Source: Listeria innocua (GTDB lineage Bacteria > Bacillota > Bacilli > Lactobacillales > Listeriaceae). Taken from it: a stretch of 64,000 nucleotides of DNA. Positions 35,344 to 44,103 of the stretch are shown one piece after another. Location of the stretch: assembly GCF_028596125.1 (NCBI RefSeq), contig NZ_CP117229.1, positions 1,906,001 through 1,970,000 of the forward strand, read 5' to 3'. The position numbers were made by a program, and so were the translations under genes. Under the pieces are notes generated by a model. That model was not told the origin of the DNA, did not search any database, and worked only from the letters and a program-made list of their open reading frames with translations. Position 1 is the stretch's first letter. Each line of letters starts with the position of its first letter.

Positions 35344-36411
35344 AAGTCCTTCTAAACGTAAATTTTCAAAATAAACGGGTTTTAAATTGGTTACGGTAAG
35401 TCCAATCAAACGAATGCTATCTTGTCCTTTGTAGCTTTCTCGTAGAAGTAATGCAGCCGCTTGGTAAATTTGATTCGCATCATTGGTATATTCGTTTAAA
35501 GTAAGCCGTTTGGTAATTGTGGTAAAGTCACTATAGCGCAATTTTAGTACTACTGTCTTGCCGTGTTTTTGTAACTTAATGAGACGTTCTTCCACTTTCT
35601 TAGCAAACTTCATTAAACTTTGCTCGAGTATGCGGTTATCCAATACGTTAAATTCAAAAGTCGTTTCTTTGCCTACTGATTTGCGATCACGATGCGGATT
35701 CACAATGTTATTCGAACGACCTCGAACATGTCGATACAACTGATAGCCATGCTTATGCAATTCACGAATAAGGTCCCATTCGCTCCACTTCTTCAAATCT
35801 GCTCCAGTTTCTATTCCAAGGCGATGTAATTTTTCCGCTGTCACTTTCCCTACCCCATAAAATTTGGTTACAGGAATTTGTTCTAAAAAGGCTTCTGCTT
35901 CTTCAGGTGCAACCACGGTAATCCCAGCAGGTTTCTTAAAATCAGAAGCGATTTTTGCGATAAATTTATTAAATGATACGCCGGCAGAAGCAGTTAGACC
36001 AAGCTCGCGGTAAATCGTCTGCTGGATTTCACGTGCAACCATTGTGGCGGATTTCATTCCTTTTTTATTTTCAGTTACATCCAAATAAGCTTCATCTAAA
36101 GAGAGTGGTTCGATAATATCCGTATATCTGGAAAAGATTTCGCGGATTTGATTAGAAACCTCTACATAATGAGCCATATTGCCGTGAATAAAAATACCGT
36201 TCGGGCAAAGTTTAGCGGCTTGTCTGGTGGGCATAGCTGAATGCACACCGAATTTGCGCGCTTCATAAGAACAAGTCGCAACAACTCCACGTTTATTAGG
36301 ATCCCCACCAATAATAAGCGGCTTTCCTCGGAACTCAGGATGGTCGCGTTGTTCTACAGATGCATAAAAAGCGTCCATATCAATATGAATAATTTTTCTA
36401 CTCGTATCCAT
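35341..36411 (-). CDS. dinB: DNA polymerase IV
   Basis: Y-family translesion polymerase. 356 residues with the catalytic DMDAFYASVE (about residues 11-20) and SLDEAYLDVT (Asp/Glu pair about 105-114), the thumb helix-hairpin-helix ITVVAPEEAEAFLEQIPVTKFYGVGKVTAEKL, and the little-finger domain. No C-terminal beta-clamp motif extension beyond LRLEGL is obvious. SD AGGGAG 8 nt upstream. A LexA box overlaps the promoter, consistent with SOS induction. Confidence 0.95.
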   Translation of the reverse strand: MDTSRKIIHIDMDAFYASVEQRDHPEFRGKPLIIGGDPNKRGVVATCSYEARKFGVHSAMPTRQAAKLCPNGIFIHGNMAHYVEVSNQIREIFSRYTDIIEPLSLDEAYLDVTENKKGMKSATMVAREIQQTIYRELGLTASAGVSFNKFIAKIASDFKKPAGITVVAPEEAEAFLEQIPVTKFYGVGKVTAEKLHRLGIETGADLKKWSEWDLIRELHKHGYQLYRHVRGRSNNIVNPHRDRKSVGKETTFEFNVLDNRILEQSLMKFAKKVEERLIKLQKHGKTVVLKLRYSDFTTITKRLTLNEYTNDANQIYQAAALLLRESYKGQDSIRLIGLTVTNLKPVYFENLRLEGL

Positions 36412-36430
36412 AACTGCATCTCCCTTAAAA

Positions 36431-36444
36431 CGAACAAGCGTTCT
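36431..36444. promoter_or_regulatory. LexA (SOS) box of dinB
   Basis: CGAACAAGCGTTCT agrees with the Gram-positive LexA consensus CGAAC-RNRY-GTTYG at 13 of 14 positions. It lies just downstream of the -10, where LexA would block transcription. Confidence 0.85.
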
Positions 36445-36450
36445 TATTCA

Positions 36451-36479
36451 ATTATAAAGGTTAAACTCATTAATTACAA
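36451..36479 (-). promoter_or_regulatory. Promoter of dinB
   Basis: Minus strand TTGTAA (36474-36479), 17-bp spacer, consensus TATAAT (36451-36456). Confidence 0.82.
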
Positions 36480-36481
36480 GA

Positions 36482-36511
36482 AAAAAATACCCTATTTTCA
36501 TAAGGTATTTT
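36482..36511 (-). terminator. Terminator after the short-chain dehydrogenase gene
   Basis: Minus strand stem AAATACC / GGGTATT followed by seven T residues. Confidence 0.72.
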
Positions 36512-36519
36512 CTTCTGAT

Positions 36520-37311
36520 TTATTTCTTTAAAAATGCCCCTTTACCGAAGAATTCGATAACTTGTGGCATTACTTGATAAAGTCGTGTCGCAATATTCAT
36601 TACAAAAGGTAAATTGATTTCGCGGCGCTTAGTTCCCATAATTTGCACTGTTTTACGCGCAACCTTTTCTGGCTGTAACACTAATTTGCCAACTGTTTCT
36701 AAATAGTTTCCTGATTTATCCGCTACATCGAAAAAGTTTGTGGCAATTGGGCCAGGATTGATCGTTGTAACATGGATTTTATCTGGCATTATTTCTAAAC
36801 GAAGTGCATTAGAAAAACCTAAAACCGCATATTTCGTAGCTGAGTAAACAGTTGATTTCGGTGTAGCTATTTTAGCAGCTTGGGAAGCAATATTAATAAT
36901 ATGTCCTGCTTTGCGTGCTTGCATTTGCGGTAAAATCAGTTGTGTGAGTTGAATTAAGCCCAGTACATTCGTATCAAACATTTTTTCAATTGTCTCAAAT
37001 GGAATATCTACCGCGTTTTCAAATAAACCAAAACCTGCACAGTTGACTAATACGTCGATTTGATACGAAGCATTTATCTCTGCGCTGACTTGTTTCACTT
37101 GCTCGAAATCAGTCATATCTAAAGTAAAATAAGTCGCTTCTACTGAAAAATTATCATGTATATCTTTTTGTAAATCTAGTAATTTTTCCGTACTTCTGGC
37201 TGTTATAATAACATTGCCACCGGACGCAGCAACTTGTCTTGCAATTTCAGCGCCAAGACCGTTAGAAGCCCCGGTAATTAATACCGTTTTATTCTTCAAA
37301 AAAGGGTTCAT
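36520..37311 (-). CDS. Short-chain dehydrogenase/reductase
   Basis: 263-residue classical SDR. Cofactor motif TVLITGASNGLGAEIA (residues 9-24), NCAGFG, catalytic Ser in INIASQAAK and the YxxxK pair in YSATKYAV (about 153-160), then NPGPIATNF. Substrate unknown. Four bases after rnz on the same strand, suggesting cotranscription; the enzyme type is often found beside rnz in Firmicutes (Bacillus YqjQ). A C-terminal hydrophobic stretch may help membrane association. Confidence 0.88.
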   Translation of the reverse strand: MNPFLKNKTVLITGASNGLGAEIARQVAASGGNVIITARSTEKLLDLQKDIHDNFSVEATYFTLDMTDFEQVKQVSAEINASYQIDVLVNCAGFGLFENAVDIPFETIEKMFDTNVLGLIQLTQLILPQMQARKAGHIINIASQAAKIATPKSTVYSATKYAVLGFSNALRLEIMPDKIHVTTINPGPIATNFFDVADKSGNYLETVGKLVLQPEKVARKTVQIMGTKRREINLPFVMNIATRLYQVMPQVIEFFGKGAFLKK

Positions 37312-37315
37312 TTTG

Positions 37316-38236
37316 TCACTCTCCTACTTGAAAAACAGCTAAGTCATAAGCTATTTCAGTATTTTCAAAAACAGTTTTTGCTTCTATTAATAGTTCTTTA
37401 CTTGCATCTCGATCATATCTTGAGCTGATATGGGTTAAAATTAATTTTTTGACATTGGCAGCTTTAGCAAGGTTTGCCGCTTGAAGCGTTGTCGAATGCA
37501 TATATTCTCCTGCCATTTTTGCTTTATCACCTTCAAATGTTGCTTCATGAACCAAAATATCGGCGTTCATTGCCAATTCTAGTTCGCTAATAGTTTCTTT
37601 TGTATCACCAAAAATACTAATAATCTTCCCTTTTTGTGGCTCACCGATATAATTTTTACCATCGATTACGCGTCCATCAGCTAATGTTACGATTTCGCCG
37701 TTTTTTAGCTTTTGAAAAACTGGTCCCGCTTCGACGCCGTCTGCTTTTAGTTTTTCAGCATTAAGTGCGCCCTGTTTATCTTTTTCAACAATGCGGTAAC
37801 CAAAACTGCGTACGCCGTGGTCAAGATCGTCAGCTGTAACTAGAAACATCTCATCTTCAAAAATCACACCTGGCTCTATTTCTTCAAAATTGATTTTATA
37901 TGTAAGCCTTGTTCCACTGAGTCTTAAGGAAGTTTCGACATATTCAGCTATTCCAGCTGGGCCATAAATAGTCAAATCGGAGTCTCCACCTTGAAAAGAA
38001 CGGCTACTTAATAAGCCTGGTAGTCCAAAAATATGGTCTCCGTGCATGTGAGTAATAAATATTTTTTCTAGCTTGCTAAGTTTGATATGGCTTCGCAAAA
38101 CTTGATGTTGGGTTGCTTCCCCGCAATCAAAAAGCCAAATTGCGTTTCGTTCATTTAACATTGAAAGTGCGATGGATGTGACATTACGGCCTCGCGACGG
38201 TACGCCTGCTCCAGTTCCTAAAAAAACAAGTTCCAT
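37316..38236 (-). CDS. rnz: Ribonuclease Z
   Basis: Removes 3' trailers from tRNA precursors. 306 residues of the metallo-beta-lactamase fold: [18 protein letters not shown] at the start, zinc motif [13 protein letters not shown] (about residues 62-74), HEATFE (with the general-base region), and LTHISSRYD near the C-terminus. Length equals the short ElaC/RNase Z form. Divergent from zwf across a 300-bp intergenic region. Confidence 0.96.
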   Translation of the reverse strand: MELVFLGTGAGVPSRGRNVTSIALSMLNERNAIWLFDCGEATQHQVLRSHIKLSKLEKIFITHMHGDHIFGLPGLLSSRSFQGGDSDLTIYGPAGIAEYVETSLRLSGTRLTYKINFEEIEPGVIFEDEMFLVTADDLDHGVRSFGYRIVEKDKQGALNAEKLKADGVEAGPVFQKLKNGEIVTLADGRVIDGKNYIGEPQKGKIISIFGDTKETISELELAMNADILVHEATFEGDKAKMAGEYMHSTTLQAANLAKAANVKKLILTHISSRYDRDASKELLIEAKTVFENTEIAYDLAVFQVGE

Positions 38237-38536
38237 TTTGTTCCATTCCCTTCCCAGTTCGTGTCTTATTTTATCACATTCTTAATCGAACAGGAAATAA
38301 ACATTTTCATGCTAAAAACCCTTATAATTCAGAAATAACTGTCAAATTAAAAAAATATTCGAACCAAACAGTTGCACAAATGCTTCTTTATGGATAAAAT
38401 AGTATGGACTAATGAGGAAAATTAATAGCTCATTTAATAAGGCCTTTTTTTGTGGGGTTCTTTTCAAACTAAGAAATCTTTTTCTTAGCAGTTAATTTTT
38501 TGCCATTAAGAGAATAAGAAAGAGGGTAAATGACGT
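38237..38536. other. Divergent rnz-zwf intergenic region
   Basis: No gene supported. It holds the zwf promoter (38372-38400), a 130-nt zwf leader with a hairpin at about 38471-38491 (CTAAGAAA / TTTCTTAG), and the rnz upstream region. Confidence 0.5.
38372..38400 (+). promoter_or_regulatory. Promoter of zwf
   Basis: TTGCAC (38372-38377), 17-bp spacer, TAAAAT (38395-38400). Confidence 0.7.
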
Positions 38537-40012
38537 ATGACAGATGAGTTAGAACAAAAAGCACTGATTACTATTTTTGGCGGTACGGGAGATTTGGCAA
38601 ATCGCAAACTTTACCCTTCGCTATATCATTTGTACAGTAAGGGATCTCTTGGCGACAATTTTGCTGTAATTGGAACGGCTCGTCGTGAATGGAGTAACGA
38701 TTTCTTCCGTGATAAAGTAAAAGAGTCTATCAAAGACATTGACGGTTCCGAAAAAGACGCGGATGCATTTGCTTCTCATTTCTACTATCAATCCCATGAT
38801 GTAACAAATAAAGAATCTTATGTAACTTTAAAAGATTTGTCTGATGAATTAGACGCTAAATATGAATTAGGTGGTAATCGCCTTTTCTATCTTGCAATGG
38901 CACCGAACTTCTTTGGAACGATTGCTAGCCGCATTAAATCTGAAGGTTTTGTAGACACAGACGGTTTCCATCGTTTAATTATCGAAAAACCATTTGGTCA
39001 TGATTTAGCTAGTGCGGAAGAATTAAATAATTCGCTTCGTCAAGCTTTCAAGGAAGATGAAATTTATCGTATTGACCATTATTTAGGAAAAGAAATGATC
39101 CAAAATATCTCGGTTATTCGTTTTGCCAATTCTATCATTGAATCGCTTTGGAATAATCGTTACATTGATAACATTCAAGTTACTTTGACAGAAGTGCTCG
39201 GCGTTGAAGACCGAGGACGTTATTATGACGAAAGTGGCGCACTACGAGACATGGTTCAAAACCATATTCTCCAAATCGTTTCTTTACTTGCGATGGAGCC
39301 GCCAATTAACTTAACGACACGCGAGATTCGTCATGAAAAAGTTCGCGCGCTTCGTTCGTTACGCGTTTTTGAAGGTAAAGAAGTTCACCAAAACTTTATT
39401 CGTGGTCAATACGGGCCTGGTGAAGTAGGTGGCAAAGAACTCAAAGGCTATCGTCAAGAAGATAATGTGGATCCTCATTCCAATACGGAAACCTTCGTTG
39501 CAGCTAAACTTGAAATCGATAACTTCCGCTGGGCTGGTGTTCCATTTTATATTCGTACTGGTAAACGTCTTGCGAAGAAAACAACCCAAATTGCGATTCA
39601 GTTCAAAGATGTGCCACTGAATTTATTCGGGCAACAACAATCGCTTGGTGGTAACGTACTTGTTATTCATATCCAACCGGACGAAGGTATTACACTTCAT
39701 TTGAATGTAAAAGAACCTGGTCAAGGAATGGTTACAATGCCAGTTAACTTAAATTACATTCATTCTTCTCCAGATGGTATGAATACACCTGAAGCTTATG
39801 AAAAATTAATTTTAGACTGCCTACGCGGTGATGCAACTTACTTCTCTCACTGGGATGAAGTATCGCTATCATGGAACTTTATCGACCATGTGGCAGATGT
39901 TTGGACAAATACTAAAGACCACTTCCCTAACTACAAATCCGGTTCGATGGGTCCAAAAGAAGCAGGCGACCTTATCCAACGTGACGGATTCCAGTGGTTC
40001 CCAATCGATTAA
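38537..40012 (+). CDS. zwf: Glucose-6-phosphate 1-dehydrogenase
   Basis: First enzyme of the oxidative pentose phosphate pathway. 491 residues with the NADP motif IFGGTGDLANRKLYPSLY (residues 13-30), the active-site RIDHYLGKEM (about 177-186) and EKPFGHDL. C-terminal beta-sheet domain normal. RBS AGAGGG upstream. Monocistronic, with a promoter 130 nt upstream and a terminator following. Confidence 0.97.
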   Translation: MTDELEQKALITIFGGTGDLANRKLYPSLYHLYSKGSLGDNFAVIGTARREWSNDFFRDKVKESIKDIDGSEKDADAFASHFYYQSHDVTNKESYVTLKDLSDELDAKYELGGNRLFYLAMAPNFFGTIASRIKSEGFVDTDGFHRLIIEKPFGHDLASAEELNNSLRQAFKEDEIYRIDHYLGKEMIQNISVIRFANSIIESLWNNRYIDNIQVTLTEVLGVEDRGRYYDESGALRDMVQNHILQIVSLLAMEPPINLTTREIRHEKVRALRSLRVFEGKEVHQNFIRGQYGPGEVGGKELKGYRQEDNVDPHSNTETFVAAKLEIDNFRWAGVPFYIRTGKRLAKKTTQIAIQFKDVPLNLFGQQQSLGGNVLVIHIQPDEGITLHLNVKEPGQGMVTMPVNLNYIHSSPDGMNTPEAYEKLILDCLRGDATYFSHWDEVSLSWNFIDHVADVWTNTKDHFPNYKSGSMGPKEAGDLIQRDGFQWFPID

Positions 40013-40015
40013 TCA

Positions 40016-40060
40016 AAAAACCAGAAATATGGCTATTTTAGCCTGTTTCTGGTTTTCTTT
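40016..40060 (+). terminator. Terminator after zwf
   Basis: Stem AAACCAGAAA / TTTCTGGTTT, followed by TCTTTG; starts right after the zwf stop. Confidence 0.85.
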
Positions 40061-40130
40061 GTTTACTTGCAAAAACCCCTATGCATGTTAGAATAGAGAG
40101 GAAAACTAACTAGTTAAAGGAGCTCATATA

Positions 40131-40562
40131 ATGGCTGAAAATATTGATGACTACCTAGAAAAAGGCATGTATGGGGCAAAAGAAATTAATCCCGCTGAGA
40201 AGAAGAAATACTTAGGAACTTACCGCGAACGAGTATTAGTTGCGCTCACAAAAGAAGAAGTTTTAACCCAAGAATATCTTCCAGAACTAGAAAAAGCAAT
40301 ACTAGAAAACAGTGACTCGAAGCTTTTGTTAAATGGATTACTGCACTATAATTCTCTGCGCCCTTACATTAAGCTAGCGGAAAAATGTAAACATGAATTT
40401 TCTATCGTCAGTCGTTTAGAAGGTGAAACAGATATTTATCTCGTCCTTGCCTGTCAAAAAGCGGTCAATAAAGAAGATATTCATTTGTATAAGGAAGAAC
40501 AAGAAAACGCCGAAGAAGAACCTACCTCGTTACTCGAGAAGGTTCGTAAACTATTTAATTAA
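40131..40562 (+). CDS. yueI: YueI-like conserved protein (DUF1694)
   Basis: 143-residue soluble protein similar to Bacillus YueI: conserved LEKGMYGAKEINPAEKKKYLGTYRERV (residues 9-35) and LNGLLHYNSLRPYIKLAEK in the middle, with a ribosomal-protein L30e/L7Ae-like layout proposed for the family. The tail from about 120 is acidic. Function unknown. RBS AAAGGAGCTC. A small membrane ORF follows 33 bp later and may be cotranscribed. Confidence 0.82.
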   Translation: MAENIDDYLEKGMYGAKEINPAEKKKYLGTYRERVLVALTKEEVLTQEYLPELEKAILENSDSKLLLNGLLHYNSLRPYIKLAEKCKHEFSIVSRLEGETDIYLVLACQKAVNKEDIHLYKEEQENAEEEPTSLLEKVRKLFN

Positions 40563-40595
40563 GTTTTTCCGTGTAAACATATAGGAGGTCGATCT

Positions 40596-40733
40596 ATGCT
40601 ACACCTTATTACTGTATCACTCGCTATTTTAATGGCACTACAAACCATATATTTCTTCATTCGGAAAAACGTCAATATGGGAGTTATGTTTTTACTAATA
40701 ACTGCCGCCCTTCTTCTACTTAGCACAATTTAG
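40596..40733 (+). CDS. 45-residue membrane peptide
   Basis: ATG at 40596 lies 7 nt after AGGAGG. The product starts MLHLITVSLAILMALQ, has two hydrophobic stretches (about 3-20 and 28-44) separated by the basic loop FFIRKNVN, and could form a two-helix hairpin. Unlike random short ORFs it has an excellent ribosome-binding site and follows yueI closely. Its last 18 bp overlap, in antisense, the 3' end of the convergent DUF6884 gene. No family recognised. Confidence 0.65.
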   Translation: MLHLITVSLAILMALQTIYFFIRKNVNMGVMFLLITAALLLLSTI

Positions 40734-41201
40734 TGGAACATTCGTCGCGACAGCTTGCTTTAACTCCTGTTGCATAATACCAATTCCAGTCGCACCTTCA
40801 AGTGGAAAACTGAAAGGCTGTTTACCGTCAGTAATACTCATTAGTAACCCTCTGAATTTTTTGCCGCCTAACATCGGGATTGGTTCAGAAGGGTTTATTT
40901 GTAGTTGCTTCCACTGTTCTTTCAGTTCATCAAGCTGAATTGTGTCTTCCCCTACCCCTTTCATCGTAAAACGGACATCATAGGTTTTTGCAACAATATC
41001 ATCTGGTCTTAAAAATCCATATTTGGGGGATAAAATCAAATAATTATCCGCAAACTGTTCCGCATAAGCTTTACTTAAACGATGAAACGTTCCGGTATAC
41101 ACTTCACTTGCCTTAACTGGACCAATATCCGGAAGCTTATCCCAAATTTTCGGTTTTCCTGAGGCGATAATAATCAGGTTTGTTTTATTGGATATTCCCA
41201 C
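40716..41201 (-). CDS. DUF6884-like protein
   Basis: 161 residues, GTG start at 41201. Contains IIIASGKPKIWDK, VYTGTFHRLSKAYAEQFADNYLILSPKYGFLRPDDIVAKTYDVRF (about 35-79) and a glycine-rich MLGGKKFRGLL, the pattern of the DUF6884 family whose function is not known to me. It overlaps the GNAT gene by 28 bp in another frame, and the small membrane gene by 18 bp at its 3' end. Confidence 0.7.
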   Translation of the reverse strand: MGISNKTNLIIIASGKPKIWDKLPDIGPVKASEVYTGTFHRLSKAYAEQFADNYLILSPKYGFLRPDDIVAKTYDVRFTMKGVGEDTIQLDELKEQWKQLQINPSEPIPMLGGKKFRGLLMSITDGKQPFSFPLEGATGIGIMQQELKQAVATNVPLNCAK

Positions 41202-41701
41202 ATCATCACTCTTCCTTGTTTCTCTTCAGTATCTTTTTCTTTAATATGTACAAAATGATTATGCTTTAGTACTTGGATAGAAGCTTCGTTTTGCTCATAA
41301 CATCTGGCAAATATGCGGTTAATGACGGGTTGATGTTCTAACCAATCAATCATACTAATGAGCGCTTCTGACATATATCCTTTATTTTGATAATCTGGGA
41401 CAATACTGTAGCCAATTTCGATTTCTCCCGTTTCATCGGGGTTTCCTTGTCCGCCAATTTCACCTATAATTTTATTTTCTGTTTTTAATACGACTAAACG
41501 TGTCCATTTGATCATTTTATCGTCTTTTTTTACATTTTCTAATACATATGGCAAATAAAAAAAGAAATCAATTCCGGGCCAGTCAGGCGACACGTGGTAG
41601 CCGCTTGTTTTTTCTAAAGCTTCTGTCCCATTTATCGTTGCTTGAATCATTTCTAATGTGTAGTTTATTAAAATTAATCGATCTGTTTCCAAATTATCCA
41701 C
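41174..41701 (-). CDS. GNAT-family N-acetyltransferase
   Basis: 175 residues, GTG start at 41701. GNAT acetyl-CoA binding pattern in GEIEIGYSIVPDYQNKGYMSEALISMIDWLE (about residues 90-120) and the C-terminal NRIFARCYEQNEASIQVLKHNHF; resembles RimJ/RimL-type acetyltransferases, but the substrate is unknown. Overlaps the downstream DUF6884 gene by 28 bp, so the pair is probably coexpressed. Confidence 0.85.
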   Translation of the reverse strand: MDNLETDRLILINYTLEMIQATINGTEALEKTSGYHVSPDWPGIDFFFYLPYVLENVKKDDKMIKWTRLVVLKTENKIIGEIGGQGNPDETGEIEIGYSIVPDYQNKGYMSEALISMIDWLEHQPVINRIFARCYEQNEASIQVLKHNHFVHIKEKDTEEKQGRVMMWEYPIKQT

Positions 41702-42096
41702 AGCAAAAACCTGACTTTCCTACTAATTTATTACTTTCAATTTAGCAGAATTTGCTATAAAAACGCAACTAATGTGTGATTTTTTATCCAAAATATTAAT
41801 TAATTCGAGTAAAACTATAAAAATAAAACTATTCTGACTATATACTTGACCTTTCATTTTTGAATGCGCTTCCATTTAAGTTATAAGTCAAATATAAGAC
41901 CAGGTACTAATTTAGTATAAAAGAGTAAGTTGCTTGAATTGTGCAAACTGACGGAAAACTTTCAAAATAACAATTGACAATCGCATGGCAACCATATATA
42001 TTAAATAATAACATAACATTTCTTGATATTAATTTTTTTCAAAAATGTGCGACTAATCGGAAATCTAAAACCATTTAACGAAGGGGATAATGACTT
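41702..42096. other. Intergenic region upstream of the ilv operon
   Basis: AT-rich, no gene supported besides the ilv promoter. A partial CodY-like sequence is possible near 41831-41850 but too degenerate to assert. Confidence 0.4.
41974..42002 (+). promoter_or_regulatory. Promoter of the ilv-leu operon
   Basis: Perfect -35 TTGACA (41974-41979), 17-bp spacer, TATATT (41997-42002), about 90 bp upstream of the leader peptide. Confidence 0.85.
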
Positions 42097-42138
42097 ATGA
42101 AAACGACCAAATCAGTCATTACAATTTTATTACTCTAA
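42097..42138 (+). CDS. Branched-chain amino acid leader peptide
   Basis: 13-residue peptide MKTTKSVITILLL preceded by AAGGGG. The run of Val, Ile, Thr, Ile, Leu, Leu, Leu codons is the hallmark of ribosome-mediated attenuators: scarcity of these amino acids would stall the ribosome. The L. monocytogenes counterpart (Rli60, upstream of ilvD) is reported to work this way. Confidence 0.88.
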   Translation: MKTTKSVITILLL

Positions 42139-42246
42139 AAGGACTTTGAGCACTGTAGAAATTTACAGTAGTTTGAGTCCTGTTTACGTTAAATGGGATT
42201 CTGGCAAAGCATCCCATTGTTTTCATCATTGGGGTGCTTTTTCTTT
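42136..42246 (+). promoter_or_regulatory. Attenuator (rli60-like) of the ilv operon
   Basis: Three alternative stems follow the leader peptide: AGGACT / AGTCCT with an inner CTGTA / TTACAG hairpin (42138-42181), an antiterminator AATGGGAT / ATCCCATT (42192-42199 with 42211-42218), and a terminator AAGCATCCCATT / ATTGGGGTGCTT with T run (42207-42246). The antiterminator and terminator share ATCCCATT, so they exclude each other. Confidence 0.85.
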
Positions 42247-42390
42247 AGCTAGATTTCAAGGTTTAAGCATAGAAAAGTAACTATCAAGCAAGCAACTACT
42301 TATTCATATATATTAATGCCACGCTATTTTGCAAATTCTAAAAATTCAGCGTCGGCAAATAATTCTTAATTAGAAATGGGGTAAAGTCAT

Positions 42391-44085
42391 ATGCGTAGTG
42401 ACAAAATTAAAAAAGGTGTTGAACAGGCTCCAGCAAGAAGTTTGCTGCATGCCACAGGTCAAATCAAAAGTCCAGGTGATATGGATAAACCATTTATCGC
42501 TATTTGTAACTCTTACATTGATATTGTACCAGGTCACGTTCATTTGCGAGAACTTGCGGATGTGGCTAAAGAAGCTATTAGAGAAGCTGGCGGTATCCCA
42601 TTTGAATTTAATACGATTGGTGTAGATGACGGCATTGCTATGGGACATATCGGTATGCGTTACTCCCTCCCTTCTCGTGAAGTAATTGCTGATGCTGCTG
42701 AAACCGTCATTAATGCACATTGGTTTGATGGTGTTTTCTACATTCCAAACTGTGACAAAATCACACCAGGTATGCTACTTGCTTCTGTCCGTACAAATGT
42801 ACCTGCTATCTTCTGTTCTGGTGGTCCTATGAAAGCTGGATTATCTGCTCACGGAAAAGCCCTTACTCTTTCTTCCGTTTTTGAAGCGGTTGGTGCTTTT
42901 AAAGAAGGCAGTATGTCACAAGAAGATTTCCTTGATATGGAAGCAAACGCGTGTCCGACTTGCGGCTCGTGTGCAGGAATGTTCACTGCAAACTCAATGA
43001 ACTGTTTAATGGAAATCCTCGGTATGGCTGTTCCGGGAAATGGTACAACGCTTGCTGTTTCGGATGCACGCCGAGAACTTATTAGAGAGTCAGCATTCCA
43101 TTTAATGGATTTAGTGAAAAAAGATATTCGTCCTCGTGACATTATTACTAAAGATGCGATAGATGATGCATTTGCTCTAGACATGGCAATGGGTGGCTCT
43201 ACAAATACTGTTTTACATACACTCGCCCTTGCAAATGAAGCTGGGATTGAAGATTACGATTTAGAACGTATCAATGACATCGCTAAACGCGTCCCTTACC
43301 TTTCCAAAATCGCCCCTTCTTCTTCTTACTCGATGCATGATGTTCATGAAGCTGGTGGTGTTTCAGCTATTATTAAAGAACTTGTTGATCTTGGTGGCGC
43401 TATTCATCCAGACCGCATAACAGTTACTGGGAAGACAATTAGAGAAAATGTTGCTGATGCAAAAATTAATAATACAGATGTTATCCATCCAAAAGAAAAT
43501 CCTTATAGCCCAGTTGGTGGACTTTCCATGTTGTTTGGAAATATCGCACCAAAAGGAGCAACCATCAAAGTTGGTGGTGTAGATCCTTCCGTACAAGTTT
43601 TCAAAGGGGAAGCTATTTGCTTTAGTTCTCATGATGAGGCAGTTGAAGCCATTGATAATCATACGGTTCGCGAAGGTCATGTAGTAGTTATTCGCTATGA
43701 AGGTCCAAAAGGCGGACCAGGAATGCCAGAAATGCTAGCTCCAACATCTAGTATTGTTGGCCGCGGTTTAGGTAAAGACGTCGCACTCATTACAGATGGC
43801 CGTTTCTCCGGAGCAACACGCGGGATTGCAGTTGGTCACATTTCTCCTGAAGCTGCTGCTGGCGGTCCAATCGCACTTGTTCACGACGGAGATATTATCA
43901 CAATTGATTTACCAAATCGGACGTTAAATGTAGATGTTCCAGATGAAGTTTTAGAAGAAAGAAGAAAAGAATTACCGAAATTTAAAGCCAAAGTAAAAAC
44001 TGGTTATCTTGCAAGATATACTGCACTCGTAACAAGTGCTCACACTGGTGGTATTTTGCAAATTCCAGAAGATTTAATCGACTAA
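42391..44085 (+). CDS. ilvD: Dihydroxyacid dehydratase
   Basis: Dehydrates dihydroxy acids to 2-keto acids in valine/isoleucine synthesis. 564 residues with cluster cysteines in [13 protein letters not shown] and [18 protein letters not shown], and [14 protein letters not shown] near the C-terminus. Opens the ilvDBNC-leuABCD-ilvA operon, downstream of the attenuator. RBS GGGGTAAAG. Confidence 0.97.
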   Translation: MRSDKIKKGVEQAPARSLLHATGQIKSPGDMDKPFIAICNSYIDIVPGHVHLRELADVAKEAIREAGGIPFEFNTIGVDDGIAMGHIGMRYSLPSREVIADAAETVINAHWFDGVFYIPNCDKITPGMLLASVRTNVPAIFCSGGPMKAGLSAHGKALTLSSVFEAVGAFKEGSMSQEDFLDMEANACPTCGSCAGMFTANSMNCLMEILGMAVPGNGTTLAVSDARRELIRESAFHLMDLVKKDIRPRDIITKDAIDDAFALDMAMGGSTNTVLHTLALANEAGIEDYDLERINDIAKRVPYLSKIAPSSSYSMHDVHEAGGVSAIIKELVDLGGAIHPDRITVTGKTIRENVADAKINNTDVIHPKENPYSPVGGLSMLFGNIAPKGATIKVGGVDPSVQVFKGEAICFSSHDEAVEAIDNHTVREGHVVVIRYEGPKGGPGMPEMLAPTSSIVGRGLGKDVALITDGRFSGATRGIAVGHISPEAAAGGPIALVHDGDIITIDLPNRTLNVDVPDEVLEERRKELPKFKAKVKTGYLARYTALVTSAHTGGILQIPEDLID

Positions 44086-44103
44086 AAAAATGAGGTGATA
44101 AGC

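Noticed and set aside
41831-42002. CodY box upstream of the ilv promoter
   Set aside because: CodY control of ilv-leu is known in Listeria, but the best match found (about 10 of 15) is too weak to call by eye.
42003-42390. T-box riboswitch before ilvD
   Set aside because: No T-box (TGGNACCGCG-like) sequence or specifier stem seen; the leader peptide and attenuator explain the region.
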